A stretch of 22,275 nt of DNA from Lachnospiraceae bacterium (GCA_017620345.1 JAFZQP010000137.1:1-22275), one strand, 5' to 3'. Counted from the stretch's first letter, positions 8,397 to 16,772 are shown. The notes: generated by a model from the letters alone, not told the origin. Numbers and translations are program-made.

Positions 8397-11164
8397 TGAG
8401 AACCTGGCGAGACTATATTGAACGTATACTGTACGCTATCGTACTGATCATATATCTTGCATCCCTTTTCTACATGACCTGGTTCATAATAAAAGACAAG
8501 GCTGTTCTTATACAGCGCCAGGATGTATATGATATGGAGGACTGGACATACGTTGACCAGATGTCGGGTCCCGTGTCGATAACCGCTCCCGTTAAGGTGG
8601 AAAAGGGCGGAAGGGAAGAGTTTATATTCAAGACCGATCTTCCTGACGATCTTCCGGAAGGGTCCGTTATAGCGTTTCTGAACAAATCCGATCTGAAGGT
8701 TGAGATAGGCGACAGGGTAGTGAAGGAGTGGAAAAGGTCCGATGCTCCGCTCGTAGGCGGTCCTGCCAAGAACTCCTATTTTGTCATCCCTCTTGAGCAG
8801 GAAGATGCCGGACAGGAGATAAAGATAACGATCGACAAAGTGAACTTCAGCGGTAAATTCTTCGGAGCTTATGCAGGTAATGAGTATGAGGTCGTCAGAT
8901 ATCTGGAGATCAAAAGCGGTGCATTCCAGTTCGTGATGTCCCTTTCTCTTCTTATATGCTCGCTTGCGATACTGATCGCCGGGATCGCTCTGAAACTCAT
9001 ATACAAGTATGATATCAATCTGATACTGATGGCGATGGGTATATTTGTTACCTCATCCTGGATGGTCGTTGACTCGTTTGTCCTTCAGTTTCTGTTCAGG
9101 ACGCAGTTCATTGACGGGCTGATGTCATATATGACAACGCTGTGCATCGTATTCCCGTTTATTGCATACCTTGACAATATACAGAAATGCAGGTACAGAA
9201 AATGGTATTTTGCGATCGTCGTGTTTGAGTTTATCAGTCTTATCGGGTTTACGTCTCTTCACATGACGCATATCCTGAATTTTACGATAGCACTTCCGTA
9301 TCTTGATGCGGCGGTTGCGGTCGCGGCGATCGCGGCATTAGTGATCACGATCGTTGATATCAGGAGAGGAAATTCCGAAAGCTACAAGTTCGTGGCTTAC
9401 GGATTTCTTGTTTTCATTGTATCGTGCGTTATTGAGATAATACTCATAAATACGACCGTTGAACGTATCGAAGGCGGAGCCGTGATAGCGGGATTATACA
9501 TACTGTTTGCTTTTGCGATAATCCAGCAGCTTCTGGAGATCAAGGAAATACAGCTTGAGAGGGACCGCGCTGCCGAAGAGGGTGAAGCGAAGACGAAGTT
9601 CCTTGCCAGTATGTCGCATGAGATAAGAACTCCGATCAACTCCATCCTTGGAATGAATGAGATGATACTTAGAGAGAGCAAGGACCCGGATGTACTCGGA
9701 TATGCGAGGATCATAAACGATTCCGGAACGATGCTCCTGTCGCTGATCAATGATGTTCTTGACATTTCCAAGATCGGAAATGATATGGAGGAGATAGTCT
9801 GCGACAACTATGATCCGGAGAAATTGTTCGATAACGCGGTCAGGATACTGGAGACTCAGGCAAAGAATAAAGGAATAGCGTTCAAGGTGGGCAAGCCCCG
9901 GAATCTTCCGAAGATGCTCTACGGTGATGAGAAGAGGATAACACAGATCGTTGTGAATCTTCTCACCTACGCTGTTAAGTATACACGGGAGGGTACCGTT
10001 ACCTTTACGGGAGAATGCTTTGAACAGGAGAAGAAATACGTTCTCTGCTTCTATGTGAGCGACACGGGAATAGGTATAAAACAGGAAGATATTGACGGGA
10101 TATTCGATGCATTCCACCGTCTGGATCTCAGGAAGAATCAGAGCATACAGGGAACAGGCCTGGGACTTTCGATAGTAAAAAGCCTTGTCGAGAAGATGGG
10201 CGGCCAGATCCATGTTGAGAGCGTATACGGAAAGGGAAGCACATTCTCCGTCAGGATACCTCAGGATCCGATGGATGAGCGTGCATATGAAAAATATAAC
10301 TCCGGAAACTCCGTAGAGGATGATGATCTTGAGGAGATCGACGAGAACTATATCGCACCCGAGGCATGCGTTCTTGAAGTTGATGATAATGTTTCAAACC
10401 AGGTTGTTGTCAGACAGTTCCTGAAAGGCACGGGCGTAAAGCTTGATGTGGCATCCGACGGCAGAGAGGCGATCAGACTGTGTAAACTTAACAGATATGA
10501 CGTGATCCTTATGGACCATATGATGCCGGAGCTTGACGGTATCGAGACAATGAAAAGGATAAGGACGGTTGAAGGAAGCCTAAATACGGATACGCCTGAG
10601 ATCATACTTACCGCAAATGCGCTTATGGGAAGCAGAGCTGCATATGAAGAGGAAGGTTTTGACAATTACCTGAGTAAACCGGTTGAATCGGTCAGACTCC
10701 TTAAGATGGTGCGCAAATACCTGCCGCCTGAGAAGGTCATGTACAAACCGGTAAGAAGGGTATCGATGGATGAAGGAGACAGCGGCACGGCAAAGAAGCG
10801 GGAAGAGGGAGAAGGTCCTGTAGATATGGGAGCACTTCTTGCAAGATTTGATAATAACGAAGAGACAGTCGATATGATCCTTGCTGAGGTCGTCAGGGAA
10901 GGTGAGAGGAAGATCCCGCTCATCAGGCAGCTTGCGTCCGATGAAGATATAAGAAGGTACGCTGTGGAAGCCCACGGAGTAAAGGGAGTCATGGCGAGTA
11001 CATGTATACAGAAGCTGTCGGCAACGGCCAAAGAGCATGAGTTCGCGGCCAAAGCAGATGATCTTGCTTTTGTTAAGGATAATGTTGAGAGCTTCCTGAA
11101 TGAGTACGGAGAAGTTCTTGAATATATCAAAGAGTATCTTGCCGGGAAGGGTAAAACCATATAG
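8396..11164 (+). CDS. 7TM hybrid sensor histidine kinase with receiver and Hpt domains
   Basis: A 922-aa membrane sensor kinase. In order it has: a TM helix (9-31); an extracytoplasmic domain to about 178; seven TM helices (about 180-380), recalling the 7TMR-DISM class; a charged coiled coil; HisKA with phosphoacceptor H408 (SMSHEIRTPIN); HATPase_c with DTGIGI and GTGLGLSI; a receiver with phosphoacceptor D707 (ILMDHMMPELDG) and the conserved Thr and Lys; and a C-terminal Hpt with H860 (AHGVKG). One anomaly is that the N-box reads NLLTYAVKYT, so Y525 stands where the Mg-coordinating Asn is normally found. ATG shares one base with the channel stop (taATG), so translation is coupled. No output domain is attached, so a separate response regulator must lie elsewhere. 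A terminator follows. Confidence 0.93.
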   Translation: MRTWRDYIERILYAIVLIIYLASLFYMTWFIIKDKAVLIQRQDVYDMEDWTYVDQMSGPVSITAPVKVEKGGREEFIFKTDLPDDLPEGSVIAFLNKSDLKVEIGDRVVKEWKRSDAPLVGGPAKNSYFVIPLEQEDAGQEIKITIDKVNFSGKFFGAYAGNEYEVVRYLEIKSGAFQFVMSLSLLICSLAILIAGIALKLIYKYDINLILMAMGIFVTSSWMVVDSFVLQFLFRTQFIDGLMSYMTTLCIVFPFIAYLDNIQKCRYRKWYFAIVVFEFISLIGFTSLHMTHILNFTIALPYLDAAVAVAAIAALVITIVDIRRGNSESYKFVAYGFLVFIVSCVIEIILINTTVERIEGGAVIAGLYILFAFAIIQQLLEIKEIQLERDRAAEEGEAKTKFLASMSHEIRTPINSILGMNEMILRESKDPDVLGYARIINDSGTMLLSLINDVLDISKIGNDMEEIVCDNYDPEKLFDNAVRILETQAKNKGIAFKVGKPRNLPKMLYGDEKRITQIVVNLLTYAVKYTREGTVTFTGECFEQEKKYVLCFYVSDTGIGIKQEDIDGIFDAFHRLDLRKNQSIQGTGLGLSIVKSLVEKMGGQIHVESVYGKGSTFSVRIPQDPMDERAYEKYNSGNSVEDDDLEEIDENYIAPEACVLEVDDNVSNQVVVRQFLKGTGVKLDVASDGREAIRLCKLNRYDVILMDHMMPELDGIETMKRIRTVEGSLNTDTPEIILTANALMGSRAAYEEEGFDNYLSKPVESVRLLKMVRKYLPPEKVMYKPVRRVSMDEGDSGTAKKREEGEGPVDMGALLARFDNNEETVDMILAEVVREGERKIPLIRQLASDEDIRRYAVEAHGVKGVMASTCIQKLSATAKEHEFAAKADDLAFVKDNVESFLNEYGEVLEYIKEYLAGKGKTI

Positions 11165-11165
11165 G

Positions 11166-11177
11166 ATACGATCGTAT
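11166..11177. repeat. 12-bp perfect palindrome after the kinase gene
   Basis: ATACGATCGTAT is a perfect palindrome starting two bases after the kinase stop codon and nine bases before the terminator stem. It could be a protein-binding site or part of the 3' RNA structure; nothing decides between these. Confidence 0.35.
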
Positions 11178-11185
11178 GGGTTGTG

Positions 11186-11211
11186 AAAAAAGCGCCGGAA
11201 GGCGCTTTTTT
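11186..11211 (+). terminator. Rho-independent terminator of the long operon
   Basis: An 11-bp perfect stem (11186-11196 with 11201-11211), GGAA loop, GC-rich top and a run of seven T residues. This is the first convincing terminator downstream of 313 on this strand, so it probably ends the messages running through prfA, the ABC pair, the channel and the kinase. Confidence 0.93.
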
Positions 11212-11248
11212 TATTGTAATAAATATGTGAAAAAAGATAAATTTATTG

Positions 11249-11277
11249 TTGACATAATGTAAGCTGTAGGTTAAAAT
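11249..11277 (+). promoter_or_regulatory. Consensus sigma-A promoter for the TetR gene
   Basis: TTGACA at 11249-11254, a 17-base spacer and TAAAAT at 11272-11277 form a near-perfect promoter. Transcription should start near 11284, leaving a leader of about 117 bases. The last base of the -10 box begins the 13-bp repeat array, so a protein bound to the first repeats would block RNA polymerase. Confidence 0.8.
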
Positions 11278-11367
11278 AACCATGTTATGTAACAAAGATG
11301 TGTAACGTAGATATGTAACAATGATATATAACAATAAAACATAACATAGATACATAACAACGTTATT
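11277..11367 (+). repeat. Seven tandem 13-bp direct repeats in the TetR-gene leader
   Basis: The word TAAC begins at 11277, 11290, 11303, 11316, 11329, 11342 and 11355, exactly every 13 bases. The units are degenerate around a consensus TAACAAWGATATR. An inverted pair TGTTA-TG-TAACA at 11283-11294 spans the junction of the first two units. The array runs from the -10 box through the early transcribed region and stops 33 bases before the ATG at 11401. It is AT-rich and encodes nothing plausible. An operator array for the downstream TetR protein or another regulator is the simplest reading. Confidence 0.85.
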
Positions 11368-11400
11368 AAACGAGGGTGCGTTCCGCGCAAAGGGTAGAAA

Positions 11401-11958
11401 ATGCCTCCAAAGGAGAAGGTTTCAAAGGCAAAAGTCAGTTCTACAGCTTTTGAAATGACAAGAGAATACGGTTTTGCCTCTGTCACGGCAAGGAAGCTGG
11501 CGGAAAGGCTCGGATGCTCCACGCAACCGATCTTCAGGGCATATGAGAACATGGATGAACTCAGGGCGGAACTGTTCTATATGAGCGTTGAGGACCTGAT
11601 AGGCAGGATGATCGCCAGGAAAGGAAAGACACCTTCATACATGGCACCTGCCATGGAATACATAGAATTTGCAAAGAGCGAAAAGAATCTGTTCGAACTT
11701 ATAGCATCCGTGGATGATTTTGGAACAAGGACTATTGACGAGTTCTTAAAGACCGATGAGGGGTCACAGATACTTACAAAGATCACGGGGCAGACGGATA
11801 TGACATACGCCAAGAAGAAGGAGTTGTTCACGATGTTCTGGATGTTCGTGCACGGAATGGCAGCACTGATATCGGGAAACAGAGTCGAGTTTACGGACAG
11901 GGAAATAAGGGCATACATCACCAAAGCATACGAGGGATTTATAAATCAGATAGGCTGA
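11401..11958 (+). CDS. TetR/AcrR family transcriptional regulator
   Basis: A 185-aa DNA-binding repressor-type protein. Residues 8-55 form the TetR helix-turn-helix (EYGFASVTARKLAERLGCSTQPIFRAYENMDEL), although the recognition-helix region reads STQPIFRAY rather than the common S.gTlY.hF. The C-terminal ligand domain contains WMFVHGMAAL, reminiscent of the WHG-type TetR C-terminal domain. AAAGGG at 11389-11394 is the ribosome site. The long repeat-bearing leader suggests autoregulation. The only co-transcribed gene appears to be the small membrane protein downstream, 17 bases away. The effector is unknown. Confidence 0.88.
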   Translation: MPPKEKVSKAKVSSTAFEMTREYGFASVTARKLAERLGCSTQPIFRAYENMDELRAELFYMSVEDLIGRMIARKGKTPSYMAPAMEYIEFAKSEKNLFELIASVDDFGTRTIDEFLKTDEGSQILTKITGQTDMTYAKKKELFTMFWMFVHGMAALISGNRVEFTDREIRAYITKAYEGFINQIG

Positions 11959-11975
11959 AAATAAGGGGGAACATA

Positions 11976-12299
11976 ATGAGCGAGAGTCAGAGGAGAAGGG
12001 CCAGACGACGCAGGAAGATCACGAGGGGTTTTAAGAAGACATTTATCAATCTTGTTTTTGCACCGGCAAGGATACCGAAGATCAAACAGGATACGGTAGA
12101 CATACTCATGAGGGCTTGTGAGATCGCGGCATTATCTTTTGTGAGTACACTTGTACTTCACATCATGATACCGGAGATCGTAAAGAGCGGACTTGTGATA
12201 ATATGCGGAACAGTATTCGCAGCTCTGCTACTCACCATCAAACTGTCGGATTACCAGGAGAAGATCGAGCAGTACAGATATTACGGATTCCGTATTTAA
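11976..12299 (+). CDS. Small two-TM membrane protein, unrecognised
   Basis: A 107-aa protein I do not recognise. The first 25 residues are very basic (SQRRRARRRRKITRGFKK), followed by an amphipathic stretch and two hydrophobic helices (about residues 46-66 and 70-88). It ends in a short charged tail with several tyrosines. The basic start should stay in the cytoplasm, placing both termini inside. AGGGGG nine bases upstream is a credible ribosome site. It follows the TetR gene by 17 bases and precedes terminator hairpins, so it is likely the second gene of a two-gene unit and perhaps the regulated target. Confidence 0.7.
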   Translation: MSESQRRRARRRRKITRGFKKTFINLVFAPARIPKIKQDTVDILMRACEIAALSFVSTLVLHIMIPEIVKSGLVIICGTVFAALLLTIKLSDYQEKIEQYRYYGFRI

Positions 12300-12308
12300 A
12301 CAGATACA

Positions 12309-12338
12309 AAGAGCCGAGGAAAAGGGGCCAAGGCTCTT
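12309..12338 (+). terminator. Hairpin after the small membrane protein gene
   Basis: A 7-bp stem (12309-12315 with 12332-12338) encloses a 16-base purine-rich loop and has no T-run after it. It is weaker than the hairpin at 12367 and may act with it as a compound 3' structure. Confidence 0.35.
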
Positions 12339-12351
12339 GGTAAATAGAGGG

Positions 12352-12390
12352 TTTATATATATAAATGAGGGGGCATGCGCCCTCTTTTTT
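12352..12390 (+). terminator. Terminator between convergent genes, preceded by an AT palindrome
   Basis: A 14-bp perfect palindrome, TTTATATATATAAA (12352-12365), is followed by GAGGG 12367-12371 pairing with CCCTC 12380-12384 and then six T residues. The T-run serves the plus-strand unit. On the minus strand the same hairpin has no good T-run, so termination of the converging minus-strand operon here is less certain. Confidence 0.7.
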
Positions 12391-12400
12391 ATATGCGATC

Positions 12401-13360
12401 TTACAGTTCTATCGCTATATCATATACCGCGGGGTTCAGTTCCTTGATACAGTCCATATGCTCATTCAGAAGTTCTATGTTGGTATCATAGTCTTTGTGG
12501 AAATACTTGATGAGATTGAAGTACGCCCATGCACTGTTGACATCCGGATAAACGATAGCCTTCTGGAAGTATTTCTTGGCAAATCTGGTATTGATAAATT
12601 CATGCAGATATACCGTGTCACCGGTCTTGGAGCGGACCTCGCCCAGCATATAGAACAGCCCAAGACGATTGGCTGCATAAGGCTCGTAGCGGTCTGCCGA
12701 GATCGTCAGATAATGTATGTAGTTGTTGACATGCTCGCTTAAGTCGCCGACTTCTCCGACGATCATATCCGCTTCTCTGGCAGCGAGATTGTTACATGCA
12801 AATACATATCCCTCCTCAGCGGCGTCCTCAAAGTATTCTTCGGCAGTAGCCTCGATGTCACGGCTTGCGGCAAGCTCCGGACACTCTTTAAGTATTCGTC
12901 CGATGAGATTTATTGCTGCCGGAGACCTTGTGGAAGACAGAGTTGCCGTTGCAAGTTCAAGGGCAATACTCAGACGTTCGTCCCTTGACAGTTTTTCGAT
13001 CTCTTCGATCGTTTCGCATTTCTTCAGTATTGACTCGCATTTGTAGTTGACGAGGTAGTATCCGAGAACATAGAAAGCAAGCGGAGTTCCGTCACCGCTG
13101 CAGGATATTCCGTCGTCAGTAAATGACAGTCCTGCTGCCTCGCAGTACAGCGGGAATGCTTTTTTGTAGTTGTTCCTGCAGTTTATCTTGCGATAGAAGA
13201 GAAGGTCGGCATATGACTTTAGCGCAGCTTTATTGCCGGTGAGGGCAAGACATATGACCTCGCGCTCGGATGAAGGAGAACTGTAACCGTATTTTTCAAA
13301 TACTGTTTCGTGAAGTATCTGTTCGTCCGCTTTATATGTGTTGTTACATGTTATCTTCAT
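12401..13360 (-). CDS. Sel1/TPR-like helical repeat protein
   Basis: A 319-aa soluble-looking protein rich in helices. Segments such as YFEDAAEEGYVFACNNLA, YEPYAANRLGLFYMLGE and AKKYFQKAI resemble Sel1-like or TPR repeats, which usually mediate protein-protein contacts. No signal peptide or membrane helix is seen. The start at 13360 has GGGAGGGG about five bases upstream and overlaps the end of the preceding membrane-protein gene by 17 bases, so it is the last gene of a three-gene minus-strand operon. It could be a cytosolic partner of the two membrane proteins, but the role is unknown. Confidence 0.7.
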   Translation of the reverse strand: MKITCNNTYKADEQILHETVFEKYGYSSPSSEREVICLALTGNKAALKSYADLLFYRKINCRNNYKKAFPLYCEAAGLSFTDDGISCSGDGTPLAFYVLGYYLVNYKCESILKKCETIEEIEKLSRDERLSIALELATATLSSTRSPAAINLIGRILKECPELAASRDIEATAEEYFEDAAEEGYVFACNNLAAREADMIVGEVGDLSEHVNNYIHYLTISADRYEPYAANRLGLFYMLGEVRSKTGDTVYLHEFINTRFAKKYFQKAIVYPDVNSAWAYFNLIKYFHKDYDTNIELLNEHMDCIKELNPAVYDIAIEL

Positions 13361-15116
13361 TTGACCCCTCCCTGTTATATTGACAAGATTTACTGAGTGT
13401 TATCGCCGTGATGATCGGCAATGAACAAAACAGTGCATACATATATCTGAACTCCGAAAATACGGGTGACGATATCAGAAGCGAAAGCAGTATCGCAAGT
13501 ATCGGGATGGCAGCGATGATACCTGTCCGGTTGCCGGTAAAAATGTTTACGGAAAGCAGCATAAGGAGTATCCATACGTGGAGTCCGATAGCTGTAAATA
13601 CACGGAAGATCGTATTGTTATAGTAGAGCCAGAGATACTCATCCATTATCTGAAGGACTCTCGGAGACGCAACGGACCGGGTGATCCCGAAACCATTGGA
13701 TTCCACATCCCAGTACCATATCCAGTAATCGTAGCCTGAATTCCAGTAGCCGCGGGTACTGTCAGTCCATGCGATCACATATGTCATTGGATTGTGGACG
13801 AAGGTTTTCAGATATGCAGCGCCGAAGGCGCCTATATTCTGCGACAGGTATTCCTGATTTCCGAAGTCTCTTATCATGTTTTTGATCGGATCCGATATCT
13901 CCGGATCATATTCGTCCTTTACGGAATCGATATCGATTATCTGCGAGAACAATTCCCTGTCGGCTTCTTCGATGTATCCGTCTTCAACTATCACTCTTGA
14001 TATCTGCTGCAGCGGAATGGAAAGAGACTCAACCGTATCGGGCGCTGTAACGCCGCATATCTTCAGCAGGCCGTGCTTAAGGAACAGGCATACGAGGATC
14101 GTGGTAAGCATGATATACAGGATCTTTTTTTGCTTGCGCGAAAGAAGTATCATCGCAAGGAATACAAACAGGTATGCAAACAACCCGTTACTTCGAAGAA
14201 GGCATATGAATGGACCGCTTATCGCAAAACCGATATAGTTAAGGCTTCTGTTTCCGATATCAGTCATAAGTCTTATGAAGAATGTGATAAGACATGTTAC
14301 AAATGCTCCGAACAGAACATCTTTCCATACAGTGAACGAGAACATGATATGAAAAGGCATCAGTGCGTACCATATGCCGGTGATGACTGCTGCGGATGTC
14401 GGAAGCCTGAGAAGCGCCATGTTATAGATGACAAATGAAAAAACAGCGGCCATGAATACGACCTGAAAGATCGCATAAGCACAAACGGCCGCATTGATGT
14501 TTCCTGATACAGCCAGCCCTGTGCGGATAAAAAGGCTGATCAGAAGTGTATGGTAAAAAGGCTGATGGTTCGAGTATACACCGGTAAAGATCTGATCTAC
14601 CTGATCGATCGAATCAAGGGACAGAAGTCCCGGATAATAGCAGCAAAAGTATATAGTCAGATATAATACCGAAATGCCGACAAACGGAATCAAAAAGAAA
14701 AGGATTGGGCGTCTGCCGTCAGGTGATGATGACTTGAACATCATCTTTTGGGGGTCATGCCGGATGAAAACAAGTATGTTATATACGCTTACATACACAC
14801 CCGACAGGATGATGATTATATAGAGGAGCTTACATATCCTGACGAATAACGCAGAACGGATATCCGGCATCACAGGATGCAGCCATATACCGTGATTGGC
14901 AAGTGTAATGAATATCGCCGCGATAAAGGATACGATCATTATGATACGGTGTGCACGGCTTTTTTTGTCAATGTCTGAGATTTGATTTTTAAACAGACAA
15001 AAGATCGCAAATAAAGAAACGAGAAGGTACGGTGCAAACATGGAGTCGGAATCAAGGAGCGTCAGCAAACACAGCACAATACACAGAAGACTCGTATAAA
15101 AAGACCGCCTGCTCAT
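13344..15116 (-). CDS. Polytopic membrane protein, GT-C/DUF6020-like
   Basis: A 590-aa integral membrane protein with about a dozen hydrophobic segments. An extracytoplasmic acidic motif (YYPGLLSLDSIDQVDQI), a conserved SNHQPFYHTLL stretch and TVWKDVLFG are the pattern I associate with DUF6020-type proteins related to GT-C glycosyltransferases, which move sugars from lipid carriers outside the membrane. Enzymatic activity here is inference. A large extracytoplasmic loop occupies roughly residues 370-490. The ATG at 15116 shares one base with the upstream stop in a TGATG junction and has AGGTGA six bases upstream; a TTG one codon earlier is possible. Middle gene of the operon. Confidence 0.78.
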   Translation of the reverse strand: MSRRSFYTSLLCIVLCLLTLLDSDSMFAPYLLVSLFAIFCLFKNQISDIDKKSRAHRIIMIVSFIAAIFITLANHGIWLHPVMPDIRSALFVRICKLLYIIIILSGVYVSVYNILVFIRHDPQKMMFKSSSPDGRRPILFFLIPFVGISVLYLTIYFCCYYPGLLSLDSIDQVDQIFTGVYSNHQPFYHTLLISLFIRTGLAVSGNINAAVCAYAIFQVVFMAAVFSFVIYNMALLRLPTSAAVITGIWYALMPFHIMFSFTVWKDVLFGAFVTCLITFFIRLMTDIGNRSLNYIGFAISGPFICLLRSNGLFAYLFVFLAMILLSRKQKKILYIMLTTILVCLFLKHGLLKICGVTAPDTVESLSIPLQQISRVIVEDGYIEEADRELFSQIIDIDSVKDEYDPEISDPIKNMIRDFGNQEYLSQNIGAFGAAYLKTFVHNPMTYVIAWTDSTRGYWNSGYDYWIWYWDVESNGFGITRSVASPRVLQIMDEYLWLYYNNTIFRVFTAIGLHVWILLMLLSVNIFTGNRTGIIAAIPILAILLSLLISSPVFSEFRYMYALFCSLPIITAITLSKSCQYNREGSNEDNM

Positions 15117-16753
15117 CAATAGTCACCTTTCGTGTCATACGGATAAGGATCCGAGAATACGGGCTCAAAGTTATCGAAAACATTCCTGTCAAAGACAAGG
15201 ATGTAGAGGTTGTCATCATATTTGATCTGCTCGATGCTGTTTGCAACAAGAGTATCCTTCGTAAATCCCATCTCTTCCGCATCTACAGCAACAAAGTATC
15301 TTTCGCACCCTTCAATATCCACATAATCCGACGGCTCAGATTGATAGTGCCTGACACCGTAGCGGCCGTCCGGCCAGAATACTATCGGACTGACATGAAC
15401 TTTGTTGTCGCTGAGGACCGTAACAGCGTTTGCCGAATTCCAGAAAGAAGAATAGCCGCGCGTCAGGCCGTGCTCTTCATATATCTCTATAAGAGCGTCG
15501 TTCCTGTTTGCATTAAGAGCCGATGGGATCTTTTTGACAGTGAGCATGGCGATGAACGTGCATATGGCTATGACCGGAACGATCAGAATGAACCAGCGCA
15601 CATATCTGCACTTCTTCAGCATATATAACGTGTAGCATAAGGTCAGCATAAGAGCGGTACATACGAGACCGCAAAGACGCCAGTTGGAGACGAGCGCGTA
15701 ACTCACGGAATATGTGAGCATCGTCGTGCCGAACATGATCCAGTAATATATTATGAACAACCGAAGCATACGATTTTCGATCCTGCGGTATGAAATGATC
15801 GCAAAGAAAGGAATGACAAGGATCACAAGTGCGAGAACATACATGCACAGCATCCTGATACCGTCAAAAGACATCATCAGGACGTCTGAGCCGGAATCAT
15901 CGGTCAGGACCGTGATCCATTCAAGAAGGAAAGGACTCTGATTCCATACCCAGCCGTCCGACGGCAGCAGTGCGGTGATGGAATCCTCGTAGTTGTTGCT
16001 TCCGAAAAACAGGCATTTGATCACAAAGCCTGCAAGACCTCCGGCACAAAACAGCACGGTTCCTGATATGAACTTTCTGTCAGAGGCAAGTGATATGGGC
16101 TTCGGATCAAAGTAGCGCTCCAATATGAGCGATCCAACAAACGGAATGAAAAAAAGAATGATAGTGGCCACGCCGTTTGTACAGCAGAGCATGCACCATA
16201 CGGCAATGATGACCGACATGATCTTCGCACGTTTGCCGTCTGCCACAAATACCGACGAGTATTTCAGCATCAGAAATGCAACGCACATGAAGACTACCAC
16301 GAGACTGTAATGGATGATGTGCCCGTAGAAGATCATACGCAGGATCTTCGAACTGCACATGAGTATCATTGTAAGACCGGAGAGGGCAGATGCCTCACCG
16401 ACCGGCATATCAAGTGCCTTGAAGAAAACGAAAAGCGCTGCGGCAAATATCAGGGCGAATACCGTCATTCCGAGCTGATGCGAAAAATATGTAAGACCGA
16501 ATGCCGAGACTATCGGTATCATCAGCGGTATTCCCGAAAACGGGATAAAATATGCGTACCAGTAATCGGGATTGTAGAAGTGACCGCTTGTTACGGCCGC
16601 ATTAGCCCACAGCAGCGTATCAGTGTAGTCGCCGTTATACTCCGCGCGACACCTCTTCCATATAAAAAAGACCACAACAAAAAGACTCAGAACAAGCACG
16701 CCGAGTCCGAACACATCTGAAATGATCTTCTTATGTCTTCTTAAAAAATCCAT
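15116..16753 (-). CDS. Polytopic membrane protein, GT-C-like
   Basis: A 545-aa membrane protein with about eleven hydrophobic segments and a C-terminal soluble part of roughly 120 residues. After the first helix comes a short acidic loop (EYNGDYTDTLLW), the position where GT-C enzymes such as the PMT/ArnT group carry their acidic catalytic motif, so a glycosyltransferase-like role is plausible though unproven. It is the first gene of a three-gene minus-strand operon. AGGAAGGA lies a few bases before the ATG, and a TATAAT box sits just upstream at 16778-16773. With the next gene it may modify a cell-surface glycan or lipid. Confidence 0.72.
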   Translation of the reverse strand: MDFLRRHKKIISDVFGLGVLVLSLFVVVFFIWKRCRAEYNGDYTDTLLWANAAVTSGHFYNPDYWYAYFIPFSGIPLMIPIVSAFGLTYFSHQLGMTVFALIFAAALFVFFKALDMPVGEASALSGLTMILMCSSKILRMIFYGHIIHYSLVVVFMCVAFLMLKYSSVFVADGKRAKIMSVIIAVWCMLCCTNGVATIILFFIPFVGSLILERYFDPKPISLASDRKFISGTVLFCAGGLAGFVIKCLFFGSNNYEDSITALLPSDGWVWNQSPFLLEWITVLTDDSGSDVLMMSFDGIRMLCMYVLALVILVIPFFAIISYRRIENRMLRLFIIYYWIMFGTTMLTYSVSYALVSNWRLCGLVCTALMLTLCYTLYMLKKCRYVRWFILIVPVIAICTFIAMLTVKKIPSALNANRNDALIEIYEEHGLTRGYSSFWNSANAVTVLSDNKVHVSPIVFWPDGRYGVRHYQSEPSDYVDIEGCERYFVAVDAEEMGFTKDTLVANSIEQIKYDDNLYILVFDRNVFDNFEPVFSDPYPYDTKGDY

Positions 16754-16772
16754 CGCAAATCCTTCCTATGAG

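Noticed and set aside
11277..11367. CRISPR array
   Set aside because: Units are 13 bases with no distinct spacers and no cas genes nearby; it is a degenerate direct-repeat array.
12365..12742. Plus-strand open frame of 125 codons opposite the Sel1-like gene
   Set aside because: It begins in the terminator region, has no ribosome site and is antisense to a gene with a strong start signal and repeat structure.
16310..16720. Plus-strand open frame of 136 codons opposite the first GT-C-like gene
   Set aside because: Highly charged, motif-free product antisense to clear transmembrane helices.
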